From Lumbricus rubellus (lineage: Eukaryota; Annelida; Clitellata; Crassiclitellata; Lumbricidae), in the NCBI GenBank assembly GCA_945859605.1, contig OX243814.1, forward strand, positions 33,315,975-33,379,974: a stretch of DNA of 64,000 bases, read 5' to 3'. The translations under genes and the position numbers were made by a program. Below are positions 50,399-62,043 of this stretch, piece after piece (position 1 is the stretch's first letter; each line of letters opens with the position of its first letter). The notes below the pieces were generated by a model that did not search any database, was not told the origin of the DNA, and worked only from the letters and a program-made list of their open reading frames with translations.

Positions 50399-52423
50399 GG
50401 ACCATTGCTCATAGTCTGATTGCTCATAGGCTGATTGCTCATAGGCTTATTACTCATATGGCTCATTGCTCATAGGGTCTATTGCTCATAGGCTCATCGG
50501 TCATATGCCTAAAATCAATGAACTTTTGCCTATGTCTAAAACAAATACACCATTGCTCATAGGTGACCGTCTTCGCGCCTTAGTTTGTGCTTATCAATTA
50601 GGGACAATTAGCGTTGGTAGACTAATAGAATCGCTGGCACTGAAGAAAGTGTAACGTTTTTATAAATGAACAATTTCACCTCTAGTGGTTAGTTTTAAGT
50701 AGTCAACTATGTGTAAGTGGACATATAAGACAATGAACAATCCTGTTGTTTAATTGACATGTGAAGTAGTGAACTATCTACTTGTTAAAAAGTAGGGCAT
50801 AGCCGGGTGCCGTTTTTCAACCGGGTACCGGGTCCGGGTAGTTTGAATCAAATCTGCCGGGTCCGGGTACCGGGTATTAAAAGTAATCGTTAATCTCTAA
50901 ACTGAATAGTATGTCTCCCCTTTGAATGCTGTCAAAAGAACACCACTCAGTTTGTTAACTACCTTTGGTGGAATTAAATTCTTCAGTGTCAGAGTTTTAC
51001 TACAGTTGAGTTCTGCCAGCGGTTATTGATTGCCAGTAATATCTGTTCATGAACTCTGCTGATAGATGTATTGTATAGAAATTATGAACTGTCCAGTCAG
51101 GCAGGAGGAAAGGAGGTCAGAGGTCAGCAGCCCTGATAAGCAGTCCTGTTTCTGTGGTGTATGCAGTCCAGCTACATGTAGATATATTTAAAAGTGCACC
51201 ATCCCTTAATCTGTGAGATGTATACTTGGTCATATGGGGAGGGGACGCAAGCCTATTAAGCTTGGCTGCGTAGAATCACATCAACAGGTGGAAGGTATCC
51301 CTTCTGACAAGTCCTAGTCTCTCTGACTTGAATGAGAGTGTGACAGATCAAACAGGCTTTAAAGATAAGGGGATTAACAGATGACCACTGGCCAACCTAT
51401 ATAGCTATGGTCAGTGAGCAGCACCTCTTTCCCCTTTCCTATACTTCTTCACCTTCTACCACAGTTCCTACCCCCTCCTCCTTCATCATCTCCTGTCTCT
51501 CTCTGTTAAGATATTTCAAACAGCCAAACAGCAGGAGGAAGAGGAAGTGGTAATAGAAGAGAAAGAGGAGGATGGAAGAAGAGGAGAAAGCATGAAACAA
51601 GGTGCCACTCTTCTATTTAAATATATATATATATATATATAATTATATATATATATAAATATATGTATATATATATATATTATTCCTCTTCTCCTTCAAG
51701 TCTACCACTGTTCCTCTCAGGAAGGGGTAGTAGAAAACAAAGAGGAGGAGGAGGAGGAGGAAGGAAGACAGACAGCATGGAAGAGGGTGATACAAACTCT
51801 CCCTCCTCCTCTTCCCCCCTCATCTTGCTGGTCCCTGTTTGAAATAGGATAGTCTAATATAAAGCAACCATCAGCAGGCTGTCTGTTCTGTGATTGTCTG
51901 TTCATTGTACTACACTGCCCAGTTGAGAGATCTTGCAGGTTAGCTGTTAAGCCCTTTGATGTGTGGTATGCTATTCATAATTACCCACCCGGCCCGGTAG
52001 ACCTTTTATCACCGTGTCCGGTTATCTGCCGGGTATCAAATACCCGCGGCAATTCCGGGTAACCGGGTCAGCACCCGGCTATGCCCTATTAAAAAGTGTA
52101 ACGTTTTTATAATTGAACAATTTCACCTCTAGTGGTTAGTTATCAAGCTTTTACTTGAACAGTTTTATTAAATGTTTCTTTATATTTTCAATCAGTGTTT
52201 TCTTTTATGTACCTTCATTTGACTAATTTTACTTGTATTTTGTTATGACCCTATGACCAATGAGCCATATGAGCAAATAGACCTATGAGCAAAAGACCCT
52301 ATGAGCAATGAGCCATATGAGCAAAAAGACCTATGAGCAATAGACCCTATGAGCAATGAGCCATATGAGCAATAAGCCTATGAGCAATGAGCCTATGAGC
52401 AATCAGCCTATGAGCAATGGTCC
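50399..52423. mobile_element. Element with long inverted arms of GCTCATAGG repeats (outer)
   Basis: Arms beginning GGACCATTGCTCATAG run inward for 100 bp or more as tandem degenerate ATTGCTCATAGGCTG units, inverted at the right end (52,246-52,423). A second element is inserted inside. No target duplication or transposase recognised. Confidence 0.78.
50793..52088. mobile_element. hAT-like element with TAGGGCATAGCCGGGTGC ends (inner)
   Basis: Inverted ends TAGGGCATAGCCGGGTGC, 8-bp duplication TTAAAAAG at 50,785-50,792 and 52,089-52,096. Contains an AT microsatellite (51,619-51,682) between purine-rich and pyrimidine-rich blocks; no open transposase. Confidence 0.88.
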
Positions 52424-52433
52424 GTACACCACT

Positions 52434-52509
52434 TTAACCCTTTACTGACAAAAGTGTAGTAAACGGTATTGAGGAAATCCTATACCCTAGGTCAGTATTT
52501 AAGGGTTAA
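52434..52509. repeat. TTAACCCTTT hairpin element, copy c
   Basis: 76 bp; inner arms ACTGAC / GTCAGT; shares GGAAATCCTATACCC with copy a. Confidence 0.75.
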
Positions 52510-52844
52510 GCACACACTTGGAACTATAAAATCTGGTAACAATGTTTCGTTCATTTCACACCAGAGATAAACTCACTCAAGTTAAATATTTTAAAAAAAT
52601 AAATAGTAAGTTCCTCTTCCAAAGCCTTCCAGTGCCAATTCAGCGTTTCAACGCTATGGTCTTTGCGAGTTCTTTCGTTAACACTGTGCCTGATTTGGAA
52701 GAGGGGTAGCCTTTCCATAACAATAATAATATTATAAGTTAAATAATATTATAAGATTCTACATGCATGATAAACAAGCAAAAGCACAAAAACAATATGC
52801 ATGAAACGGAAAATCTGTGTAAGGTCGGATTACGTGCATTTTAC

Positions 52845-52943
52845 CTCCTTTTCGCTGGACAGTATCTTGCTTCGGACAACATCCGAGATGTCCTTCATCA
52901 AATCGACTTCGATGTTACTTGCATTCTCAAGTGGTGGTCTCAT
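52845..52943 (-). CDS. Antizyme-inhibitor-like (catalytically degenerate ODC-fold) gene, exon 1
   Basis: First coding exon of a ten-exon gene giving a 455-residue protein, the normal length of ornithine decarboxylase. The ATG at 52,943 (MRPPLENASNIEVDLMKDIS) follows an in-frame TAA within the same stretch, fixing the start. All exons join in phase (0,1,0,2,2,0,1,0,2). The PLP lysine and active-site Asp persist, but the catalytic Cys, the HVGSGC histidine and the Gly-rich phosphate loop are changed (exons 6, 7 and 9). Active ODC makes putrescine; degenerate paralogues called antizyme inhibitors instead bind antizyme and so raise polyamine synthesis and uptake in the cytosol. That role is inferred from the lost residues, not from a direct match. 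Confidence 0.85.
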
Positions 52944-52971
52944 ATTGATCACGGATTTTTACCAACAGGTC

Positions 52972-54447
52972 TACAATTAGTTCACAACAACCAAAAGCTA
53001 TACATGTTGTGTTCCGAGCCAAAGTACACCAAAAACTGTTGAACCGTTCATCACCTCAATTCCTTTCAAATCATGAACATAAGCACACTAAATATTAGTA
53101 TCATACAAATTTCAAGTAAAACCTAATTGTCATGTTTTATTCATTTACTGTCTAACTAAATTTCAACAAGAGCAAAGCCTATTAAAACACCGACATTTCA
53201 TTTATGACAGATACACTGTTCAGCAGAATAGTAGAGTAAATTTTTCATGAAAAGTTCCATCATTACATAAACAACAATACACAATGTGTTAATAAAGTGT
53301 GCAGAGGAATTATATGTTCTACAGTCTGCTTATAGGATATAGGCAGTCATCAGGTGTGCTAATTACACTCTGGGATGAGGACAGAGGTAGGCAACAGTTG
53401 CATAGGATTAGCTACATATAATACGAGCAAATCTGTTTAAAGAATATACAAACATTCAACAACTATGCATTCACTTAAGAGTTGGATGAGCAACAGAACT
53501 TTGCAAATTTCAATTTCAACAAAACACGCTTCACCATTAACACTGACAAATAGCAGTACTATATGACATACAATACATATGCACATGATCTTATTTTTAA
53601 CATACATTTGACATATGTTTGTAGTGTAGTTTTACATGTGAAATTTTACTTGGTGTTCCACGTTTGCTCTGTTTAAACATTTAACTTATTTATCACCTTC
53701 TCAACTGTTTTTACTATAGGATAGACGATGTGGCTCTAATAGCCATGTCAAGGCATAAAACGTTTGCTTCTGTTCTGAAGTGCTGCTTATACAGTCAATA
53801 AATCAATTATTAACAGCTCACTACACATCCAGCGCAAATAAAAGTCCAAGATTCAAGCCAAATTTTTTAAATGCAGATTTAAAAACCTGGCTAAAGAGCA
53901 GCCATCTTGTTTATGTCAAAACAAGAAGAGGTTATCAGACAGATCTACGTCCAATGTCTGCGGAATGGTCGAGTGAATCACATGTATTGTACATGCCACT
54001 TACGTCAGATTAACATGAAGGCAGCTCTGGTGTCTTATCTAAAGCGTCATGACAGAGTCCAAAGTCACGCACAACAGCTTAAAACACAGGATTTCTAGTG
54101 TAACTGGTATAGACATCGCTGTGTTAAGCATTCAAATGCCATAATAAAAGTTCAATTATTAACTGCGGAAATACACTGAACATTTCTTTTCATCAGAACT
54201 ATCAAACTCAGTGCCGGATATATTGGGTTGGTAAACATGACCGTTTTGAAAAAAAATCCAGAAATGAAATATGAAGAAACATTTGCCTTTATGAGATATC
54301 ATTTCATACGGATGTAAGGAAATAGTGGACGTGCAGAGTACCGATTGATAGCAACAAGCTCATATACATAGAAAATCATGCTGGTTCCCATTCTCCGGCA
54401 CCATTACTTGGAGCACCCAAACCGTCGCACAGCATGTATGGATGTGC
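52972..54447. other. 5' intron or upstream region of the ODC-fold gene
   Basis: An acceptor-like TTGTAG lies at about 52,972 upstream of the start codon, so this is probably a 5' untranslated intron. No gene, and only featureless AT-rich sequence seen. Confidence 0.4.
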
Positions 54448-54636
54448 ACCCTCAAGATTTCAACTCAGAAACGCTCCCAACTACAGCGCGGACACTGAAT
54501 CTGAGTTTCATGCCGAAGCGCTGAGCAATTGTGAGTGAAGGACTTGCTCAATCCTATGAGGCAGCTCGATGTGGATTCGAACCTGCAACGCTCTGGCTGC
54601 AAGGCGATGAACATACCAACTACACCATCGTGCCCC
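54448..54636 (-). mobile_element. tRNA-derived SINE with a LINE-like 3' tail
   Basis: On the minus strand it starts GGGGCACGATGGTGTAGTTG (A box TGGTGTAGTTGGT) and has a B box GGTTCGAATCC about 45 bases on. The 3' part (CGCGCTGTAGTTGGGAGCG, TCTGAGTTGAAATCTTGA) matches the LINE end at 29.7 kb. It is not a functional tRNA gene. Confidence 0.85.
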
Positions 54637-55061
54637 AGGCATCTATAGATCAACCCTGTTCATATGAGGGTGATCCACATAACATCAACACACTTTAGGA
54701 TGAAATGGACATTGTCTCCAATTTTGCTTAAATTTGACATGGTGATAACAACAAAAAAACCTTTCAAGCCAGAATTTCAGATTTGACTTTCAAATTGACC
54801 GATGCCCGAGTATGTCAATAAACTTTGATCAAAAATGGCTGATACTCTGACCGCTGTATCTCAGCTTTCAATGCACCTAGGGATACAAGTCATATCTATG
54901 CTAAACTGAAGGTATTATTATAGAGCTCTAAATGACAAAACCATGACTCATCCATGACAGTTTGCTTCTGCAGAGTCAAATTCAATTGACGAGTCACCTT
55001 TCAACAATTCTAATCATGTTCTTACTATAAGTTTCTGCATGATTCGCACAGAGTTATTAAT

Positions 55062-55141
55062 TTAACCCTTTGAACTCAGCTGGCCGGTTTTTTTGGCCAG
55101 TTATCCATAGCGTTACAGGAGCTCAGGTTTCAAAGGGTTAA
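55062..55141. repeat. TTAACCCTTT hairpin element, copy d
   Basis: 80 bp, with a GGCC/GGCC inner hairpin and GAACTCAG paired to CTCAGGTTTC imperfectly. Confidence 0.65.
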
Positions 55142-55413
55142 TACCTTAAATTTGGTATCCTAATGCTGAGATTCAGCAGTTTTACCATCAGTCGGCTATT
55201 TGAGATTGATCAATGTTTATCTAAACATTTCTTGGATATCAATTAAAAACAAACAGTTTTAACAGTGGTCCATCACGATAAAAATTTATATTTAAGAAAT
55301 CAGCGACTCAGGTGATGCACAACCACTGTGATGTTTTGACGTGGAATTACCCATCATGGAATTACCATCAGTAGTCGATTAAATCAGTAGTTGATAGTTG
55401 ATATAACGAACTC

Positions 55414-55491
55414 TTAATCTTTTACCCGTTTGCCCCAAGAATATCCGCTGAAAACGGGCTTAAAATTTAAAAATTTATGGGTAAAGGGTTA
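55414..55491. repeat. TTAACCCTTT hairpin element, copy e (partner of 33,056)
   Basis: TTTACCCGTTTGCCCC...AAAACGGGCTTAA...GGGTAAAGGG. A related, less complete copy (b) starts at 33,056. Confidence 0.6.
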
Positions 55492-55677
55492 TGCATTGCT
55501 CATTTATGTATGAAACTTGTGATACAGGGAAAATAAACACACAAAATCTGACAAATGTGGATGAAAAACAAGCACAGCCATAAAAGATAGTTTTCTTTTC
55601 AAAGTCACAAAATTACTAAATATATTAATAAGCAACCATGTGTTGTTATACTTTAGTGCATGGCATAATATGTACTT

Positions 55678-55771
55678 ACGCGGAAAACCCAAGGCGGTTT
55701 ACTGGTGAACGCGATCCGGTTCCACTCAGCAAAATGTGACCCACTCTGTCACCCTGTATTGTACACAGGCC
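55678..55771 (-). other. Possible untranslated exon of the ODC-fold gene
   Basis: Minus-strand TTTTTTACAG|GGTGGCC and CCGC|GTAAGT bracket about 94 bases with higher GC than the flanks. It would suit a 5' untranslated exon, but coding or chance splice-like sites cannot be excluded. Confidence 0.3.
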
Positions 55772-56195
55772 ACCCTGTAAAAAATTCAATGAAATTCCAC
55801 TTACATATTAAGCAGTGGTTTAGCACATAATGGAACAGTCTGATATTCTATATCTTTACATGGAACGAAAATGTGAAGCACTCCTTTAAACATATCCATT
55901 AAAAAAATGTTTCTGAGCCAGAGGCAGCAAAACTCAAATTTTACATCAGGCATAAAAGCCATGCTACACAGTACACACCCAAGATTTATTCATTTAAAAC
56001 TGAGTCACTGGCCACCAGATTCAAGTACATATGAATGGCTGAACAAATGACCAAATGACTGATTGAATGACATTACTAATTGGTCAATTAAAAGACACTA
56101 TAAATCATTATTTGACTAATCAGCAGAATTAATAATGCATATGAGAATGGACAAACAAAGAATTCATTCATTGCTAATGTATGCAAAACATAAAA

Positions 56196-56826
56196 CGTAG
56201 TGGATCCGCTCACGCCCCGAGCGTTAGCGGAAACCATGTGCTACATTCACGCCCGTAACATTATTGGTCGCACTGGCTACAGACGGTGCATTGCAGGCTA
56301 CCATTCGCGCTAACACACGTCGGCCAATCAGGTTAGCGGAAAACAATGTGGAAGAGTCGAACACCGTAGGGGAGGAGGTTGTCGAGTACAATTTATGCCC
56401 ATCCTTTGTAAACCCTACTGTCAACAGCACGTGCGACACGCAGGGTCTCACGATTTTAGACGAATTGCAATGTAAAACGTTTAAAATGTCTTACAAATGA
56501 CCCTACGTATGGAGGAACATTTTGCACAGGTAATTATGCGCTCTTTATCGTTAAATTTAAGCATGGTTATAACATAGAAGACCTAGGTGTCGTTCGCGTA
56601 TAGGGTATAAGGTTTCGCGTCGTGAGGGTCGGTTAGGGTTAGTGTTAGTGTTAGGGTTAGTGTCATCATTAGATTCTTAAGATTTTTGCGTTGGTTGTTT
56701 AGCAGTTGTTGGCCAACCTAGCCTAATAGCTTGACCATCAACTGCTAACATCAACTACCTTCTCCCCCCTGCGGTCTTCGCCTCTTCCAGACGGTTCACG
56801 TGACGGGCGTGAGCGGATCCACGACC
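56196..56826. mobile_element. 631-bp element with 9-bp target duplication
   Basis: A perfect 18-bp inverted repeat (GTGGATCCGCTCACGCCC) near each end, flanked by AACATAAAA at 56,187-56,195 and 56,827-56,835. The interior has CGTGAGGGTCGGTTAGGG, as in the 39.6 kb MITE. A 9-bp duplication suggests a Mutator-like origin; no transposase. Confidence 0.8.
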
Positions 56827-57313
56827 AACATAAAAATACATTGCTTCTTTCTACACATCCCATCCAACAAATATTTACACTTGCCTGATGGCAGATAAAA
56901 ATAACACATGTATCTGAACTGCAAATTGTCTCATAAGCGGATTTTTTAGTCACTCTCCTGACTAATATATGAGTGAAGACCTCATACAGAAAATAACTGC
57001 CATTGCAAATTAAATGTAAAAAGACTAAGTACACATTGTACAGTGATTTATAACTGTTTAGCTTATCTTTCATTCTGAAATTAATAGTCTAAGTCGCATG
57101 CACTTGTGGCAAAATACTTGTCATTTAACCATAACAGAAATGCTTTCATACATGGTTTTGCTTATATCAAAAAAGAAAAATGATTTTCACTTAAATAAGC
57201 TCGTGTTTTCTTAGACCTGACTAATAAATAAAAAGAGATTGATTTATTATCTATATCAGAAAGCAACTTTTAACATCAAGAGAGATATTTCCAGTAAGCC
57301 GAAAGTCTTACGA

Positions 57314-59109
57314 CAGCGGTTCTCAACCTGTGGGTCGCGACCCCCTCGGGGGTCGCCTGACAATTTGCCAGGGGTCGCCTGGCCCCTTCAGAAATTTGCA
57401 AAAGATAGGCTATCGGCCAAAAAGCAATTTCAACAAACTAAAATAAATTTTTATTCATAATTTTGCTATGATTCATCAGTTAGATTGCGGCAGCTAATTT
57501 AAATTTTTCCATTTTAGTTTTCAAATGTAAATTCTGCTATTCTTCTAAAGAAACACAGGGAGGAATATTTTTTGAAGCCTAGACCACCTCTCTGAGCACT
57601 GAAATTATGAGTAATTTTTTAGATGATGGCTTTGAATGTTACGGTGCACAAATCCAAAATATTGTTAACAACTGGGGGCCGACATTCTGAAGTCTTAAGC
57701 CATGACTATCAGCATTGACAACATTCAGATGACAGTTTAAAATAGGCTACTGATTGGAAATTTAGAAGAAGAAAAAAATTAATAATGGAAAGAGGACATT
57801 TATTGAAGCCATAAACCATGCCTTCAGCACTGAAATTATGAAGTTTTTTATTGAGATTCTAAACAGTGGGAGGAGACACTTTGAAGTCGTAAAGACGTAA
57901 GGCCAAAAAAAATTATGTTGTGTTTCCGGTAACAGAGCTAAAAAACATTGGGTAGGTAGGTCGGAAAATATTTTTATTTTGTAAAATATTTTTATGCAGT
58001 GACTATCCGAAAAAGTATACCCCACTAGTCTTTTTTGCACGCTGAAACAAAGTACGTGTTCTAAGCAAGTATAAACTGCCTATTTCCCGACTGTCTGCAC
58101 CTAAAACTGCTCTAGAAACAGTCCTATTAATTTCATTTTGTTGACGTCTCTTATGTTATGTCAATACAAATTTTTTTTTTAAATTTGAAAAAAAAATTTA
58201 AAAAAATTTTGAAAAAAAATTTTTTGGGGGAAAAAAAATATTTTTTTAAATAAAATTTTTGGAAAAAAATATTTGGGTCACGGCTCTAAAAATGGGTCGG
58301 TCGCGTTACCGGAAACACAACATTTTTTTTTTACGCCTAAAGCACGATTATCAGCACTGAAATGATGAAGAGTTTCGTTAAAACGACAACCTAAAATGCT
58401 ACCATTGCGGGGTGGAAAATTGTTGACAATGGGGAATGGCACGTAGGCCTACGTCCATGCTCCAAACTCTCTCTGCTCGGCGCATTCATAAGAACACAAA
58501 TGAAGTTTTTTGAAATTGCTAGCATCGCAAAACGAATCAGTAATGTGAAATGACTTCAAATGAGTGTTAAGAAAAGAATTATTGACCAATTCTCAGAGTA
58601 GCATAGGCCTATTGATTAATAGTTGCAGCATGAATAGAGAATTTTGAATTAGGTCTTTGTTATGACATTTTATCGGTAGAATCAATGAAACCCAACAAAT
58701 AAACCGCAGAGCACAATTCAGATAGACTATTCTAACCATCCTAGCTATGTAGGAAAGCATGACCAGTATTTTTAAGAACAAGGCTGATGATGCCAAGAAG
58801 GCACACTTTACTTGAGACAGCGGATTTGAAGAATTCCAGAAGCAAGACGTGGAAGCTGTTAAAGCTGCATCACAAGCGGAATATGCTTAGAGTCTATATA
58901 ACTTCGACTACTTCAAACTAAAGGAAACCTCATACAACTGCCAAAAACAGTTTTCGTATTATGAGGGTGAAAATATATAACAATGGAAAATAGTAACAAA
59001 AATGAGGTGAAACGGAGGTTGTTACACAATCAATGTTGTCGTTGGGGGTCGTCACAACTTTTGAAATGTTAAAAAGGGGTCGCCGGACTAAAAAGGTTGA
59101 GAACCGCTG
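57314..59109. mobile_element. hAT element (non-autonomous) with nested Harbinger MITE
   Basis: Starts CAGCGGTTCTCAACCTG and ends GGTTGAGAACCGCTG; 8-bp duplication TCTTACGA at 57,306-57,313 and 59,110-59,117. The interior has no open transposase. Confidence 0.9.
57901..58337. mobile_element. Harbinger-like MITE, copy 2
   Basis: Same family as 37,465-37,881 (TTGTGTTTCCGGTAAC ends), flanked by TAA on both sides. It inserted into the hAT element. Confidence 0.88.
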
Positions 59110-59117
59110 TCTTACGA

Positions 59118-61089
59118 GTTCATTTGGTTAATATTCTGACATTCGAAAATATAACGAAAACCAACATATAACTTTGTTTTAACTTAGACAATAGCTTTCA
59201 AAGATCCAGTTAAAGTTCTACTTCGAGAATTGGGTTTCAAAGATTTCCTACAAACATCAACGGACCCTTAAACCCATTACAAGTTGTTATCGCCAAGTTA
59301 ATCCTGTAGTGCGTGTCAACAAAAAATTCCATGGCAAAGAAATGACGCAAATAGTTCAAATAAGACCATATTTCTTGACCTCTTAGGCTAACCTTGTCTC
59401 GCAAATTCGCGGTAATGCCTATTATCAGCACATATTTTAATATTTCAGCTGTTGACAGATGAACGGTTAGCAAAAATGAACCCTCAAATATCCGCATGAT
59501 GACTTACTCCTTACCTAAACAATTTCAATTTCAAAAATGTCCATCATGTGATGCAATGACAACCAATTTTTCGCCCTTAACGTCTTTAAAGACCACTACA
59601 TACCTGGGAACGCAACTCCTTCACACGTCCACACGATTTACGGTGGAATTTTTCGAATCAGTCGCAATCCAGAAGAAATATAAGAAAACATTTGACAAAG
59701 AGACTAAACAAACCGCAAATCCTTGCTCTCAGCAAGACGACATTTTCTACTAAAATGAACATGTACACATGTCACGTGGACACTCCAGAGGGCGCAAAGT
59801 GAAACAAAGACTATATGTTGTGCAGTGACTCAACAAATTATTATAAGTAAGAGGTAAGTAAGTAAGAATGACTCGCTTTCTCAGTAACTGTTGCAGACAG
59901 CATTCTGAGTTACAAACGATATTATACATAACTTACATAAGCGTGTACATTCCAAGCAGGGCTGTACCGGTAAAATATGAGGTCAGGAAGCTCTATGGTC
60001 GTCGGCCAATATGGCCGACGTTCGTGCCTTCCTGTTGTTATGACAGATTTTTTACGTCCGAGACGAAACTCGCTTCCTTTCGTTCGGATTTTCTGATGTT
60101 TACTGATGTCGAGAGTCGAGATTCTGACTTTTCTTCATCTGTGTCGTGAGCGTTTGGATGATATCTTGATTATAAATTTTGACGTTCAACCCCCGCCATG
60201 CGTGTTTCGTATATGGACTATTCCATTCCGCTCAACATCAAGGGGTTCCAGGTTCGTCATCATTGGTTCTTCAGTATCGATAGCCAAACGATTACGCACG
60301 TGAATGGGAAAAGAAAGGATTTCACTACCAGCAACCGAAGACCGTGCCGCAGTAGTGCCACGTTTCCAGCGTTGTGCTGCCCGTCGCTGGTCTTCGCTCT
60401 AATGTTTCTCGGCTCTGTAGACACTGAAAATACTGTTAAACTACCATCATCGGGAATCGGTACGAGAAACTGTCGGCTGAACTCTCCGTGTAGCCAACGC
60501 GTAGGAGTTCGACTGTTGTGGCTTGTTCTTCTCGAGCGGTGTTTTGCCTAAGGATGACTTCTGTCGTAACGTTACCATCAATAGGCTTGAGCTATATGAG
60601 TGGGCGCCGCTGATGGCTGCCATATTTGTCTTGTATTTGTTTTTTATGTTTTTTTTGTGCTTGTAAACCAGAGCGCGTTTTGCAGCTGGTACATTAAAGA
60701 ATATACTTACTTACTTTTACTTACTTAGTACACGCGACGATCGCACGAGACTATCTATAGAGCCCATAGGCTAGTTATTGTCGTCGGATTTTTCAAATTA
60801 ACCCTTATTTTTAGTCATCGGATTTTCTGATGACCTCTTTCTAATCGTAGTAGGCCTACGTACTTTTACCTGTGCATAAAACGAACAAATGTCATGTTTC
60901 ATTACTTTTATTTAATTTTGTCATATATAGGCCTAATCTCTGTTTTATGCTGTCTTCTTGTAAGAATTTTTTTAAAATCTTTGCTCTTTGTCAGGTCAGT
61001 ACACGCTTCTACGTAGGCCTACCCTCATTTGCGGAACTAATTAATTAGGCTTACACTAAGCAAAAATATTTTAGTTGAATACAACCCAG
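59118..61089. other. Intergenic region between the ODC-fold and DUF4806 genes
   Basis: Short open frames (for example 60,198-60,551) have no recognised domains. Inverted (TAAG)n runs at about 59,845-59,870 and 60,700-60,727 bracket a CpG-richer 840-bp stretch that may be a promoter region or a repeat. Confidence 0.4.
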
Positions 61090-61640
61090 CCAGCACACAT
61101 ACATTAGGCTTACGTCAGCCCAACGTCAGAGTCACCGTTGGCGAACGGTTGTAGTGCCACGTTGGCGAAAGGTAGTTGTGTTACACGGCCCTTCGTTCCC
61201 CCGTTAACATTAGCCCAACGTATATTTACCAACTAAATGCCAACGCCGACCCGATCCTTTACTAACCTCTCAACGACATTGGGTCAACTTTGGCCCGACA
61301 TCAGGCCTACGTTCACCCAATAACATTTGCCCAACTTTGCTTTGCCTACCAAGATACAACCAAAGGCCACCATTAACCCGCTGCTTAACCGACTTCTATA
61401 CATTGGGTCAATGTTGGCCCTACATCACGCATACCATCGGCATATAGTAGGATAAACAACGTTGGTACAATGTGTTTTGAAATCCGGGCCTACGTTCACC
61501 CAATAACATTTGCCCAACTTTGTTTTGCCTATCAATATACAACCAAAGGCCATCATCAAGCCGCTGCTTAACCGACTTCTATACATTGGATCAATGTTGG
61601 CCTGACGTTAGGCATATACCATTGGCAAATGGCTTTGCAA
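61090..61640. repeat. Direct repeat of ~181 bp rich in CCCAACGTT motifs
   Basis: GCCTACGTTCACCCAATAAC starts at about 61,306 and 61,487, followed by 120 bases of close identity. Flanking CAACGTTGGC-type words suggest a MITE with palindromic subterminal repeats. Confidence 0.65.
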
Positions 61641-61864
61641 CCACATATATATATGGGCACAATATCAGTGTGCAACTAATTATAGTTGCTAATGGAGTGG
61701 AAAAGAACAAGATGACCAACAAACTAATATTTCCTAAAAAAACTACATTTTAAAGAATGCAACATAATCCACAAATTTGATTGCTTTGCTTTACTGACAA
61801 AAGCTACAAAACAAGCTTCAAACTACAAAACACATGCATCATCATGCATCTCCCAAGTCACTGT

Positions 61865-62043
61865 TCAGTCCACTAATGAATCACTTTCACTCTCCAGGTC
61901 CTTTCTTCTCTGTGCGGGACGACGGTTATCCCGAGCATGTCTACCGCCACTTCGATCGCTCGAGCCGCGCAGCCACATCTTTACGGTTAATTCTACCTCC
62001 GCCCGACTCGGGTTTCTCAGTAGCCTGTTTCGACGCACAGCTC
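61865..62043 (-). CDS. DUF4806-domain gene, terminal exon
   Basis: Acceptor TTCTTCAG|GA (phase 1); encodes RAEVELTVKMWLRGSSDRSG, the end of the DUF4806 domain, then a basic/acidic tail ending ESESDSLVD with the stop at 61,865-61,867. Confidence 0.8.

Noticed and set aside
54570..54636. Functional tRNA gene
   Set aside because: The A and B boxes are present, but the sequence cannot close a cloverleaf and continues into a LINE-like tail, so it is a SINE head.
56264..56500. 78-residue plus-strand frame
   Set aside because: It lies wholly within a non-autonomous transposon and has no recognisable domain.
60198..60551. 117-residue plus-strand frame as a gene
   Set aside because: No domain, no splice context and no codon signal beyond local GC; kept only as unexplained sequence.
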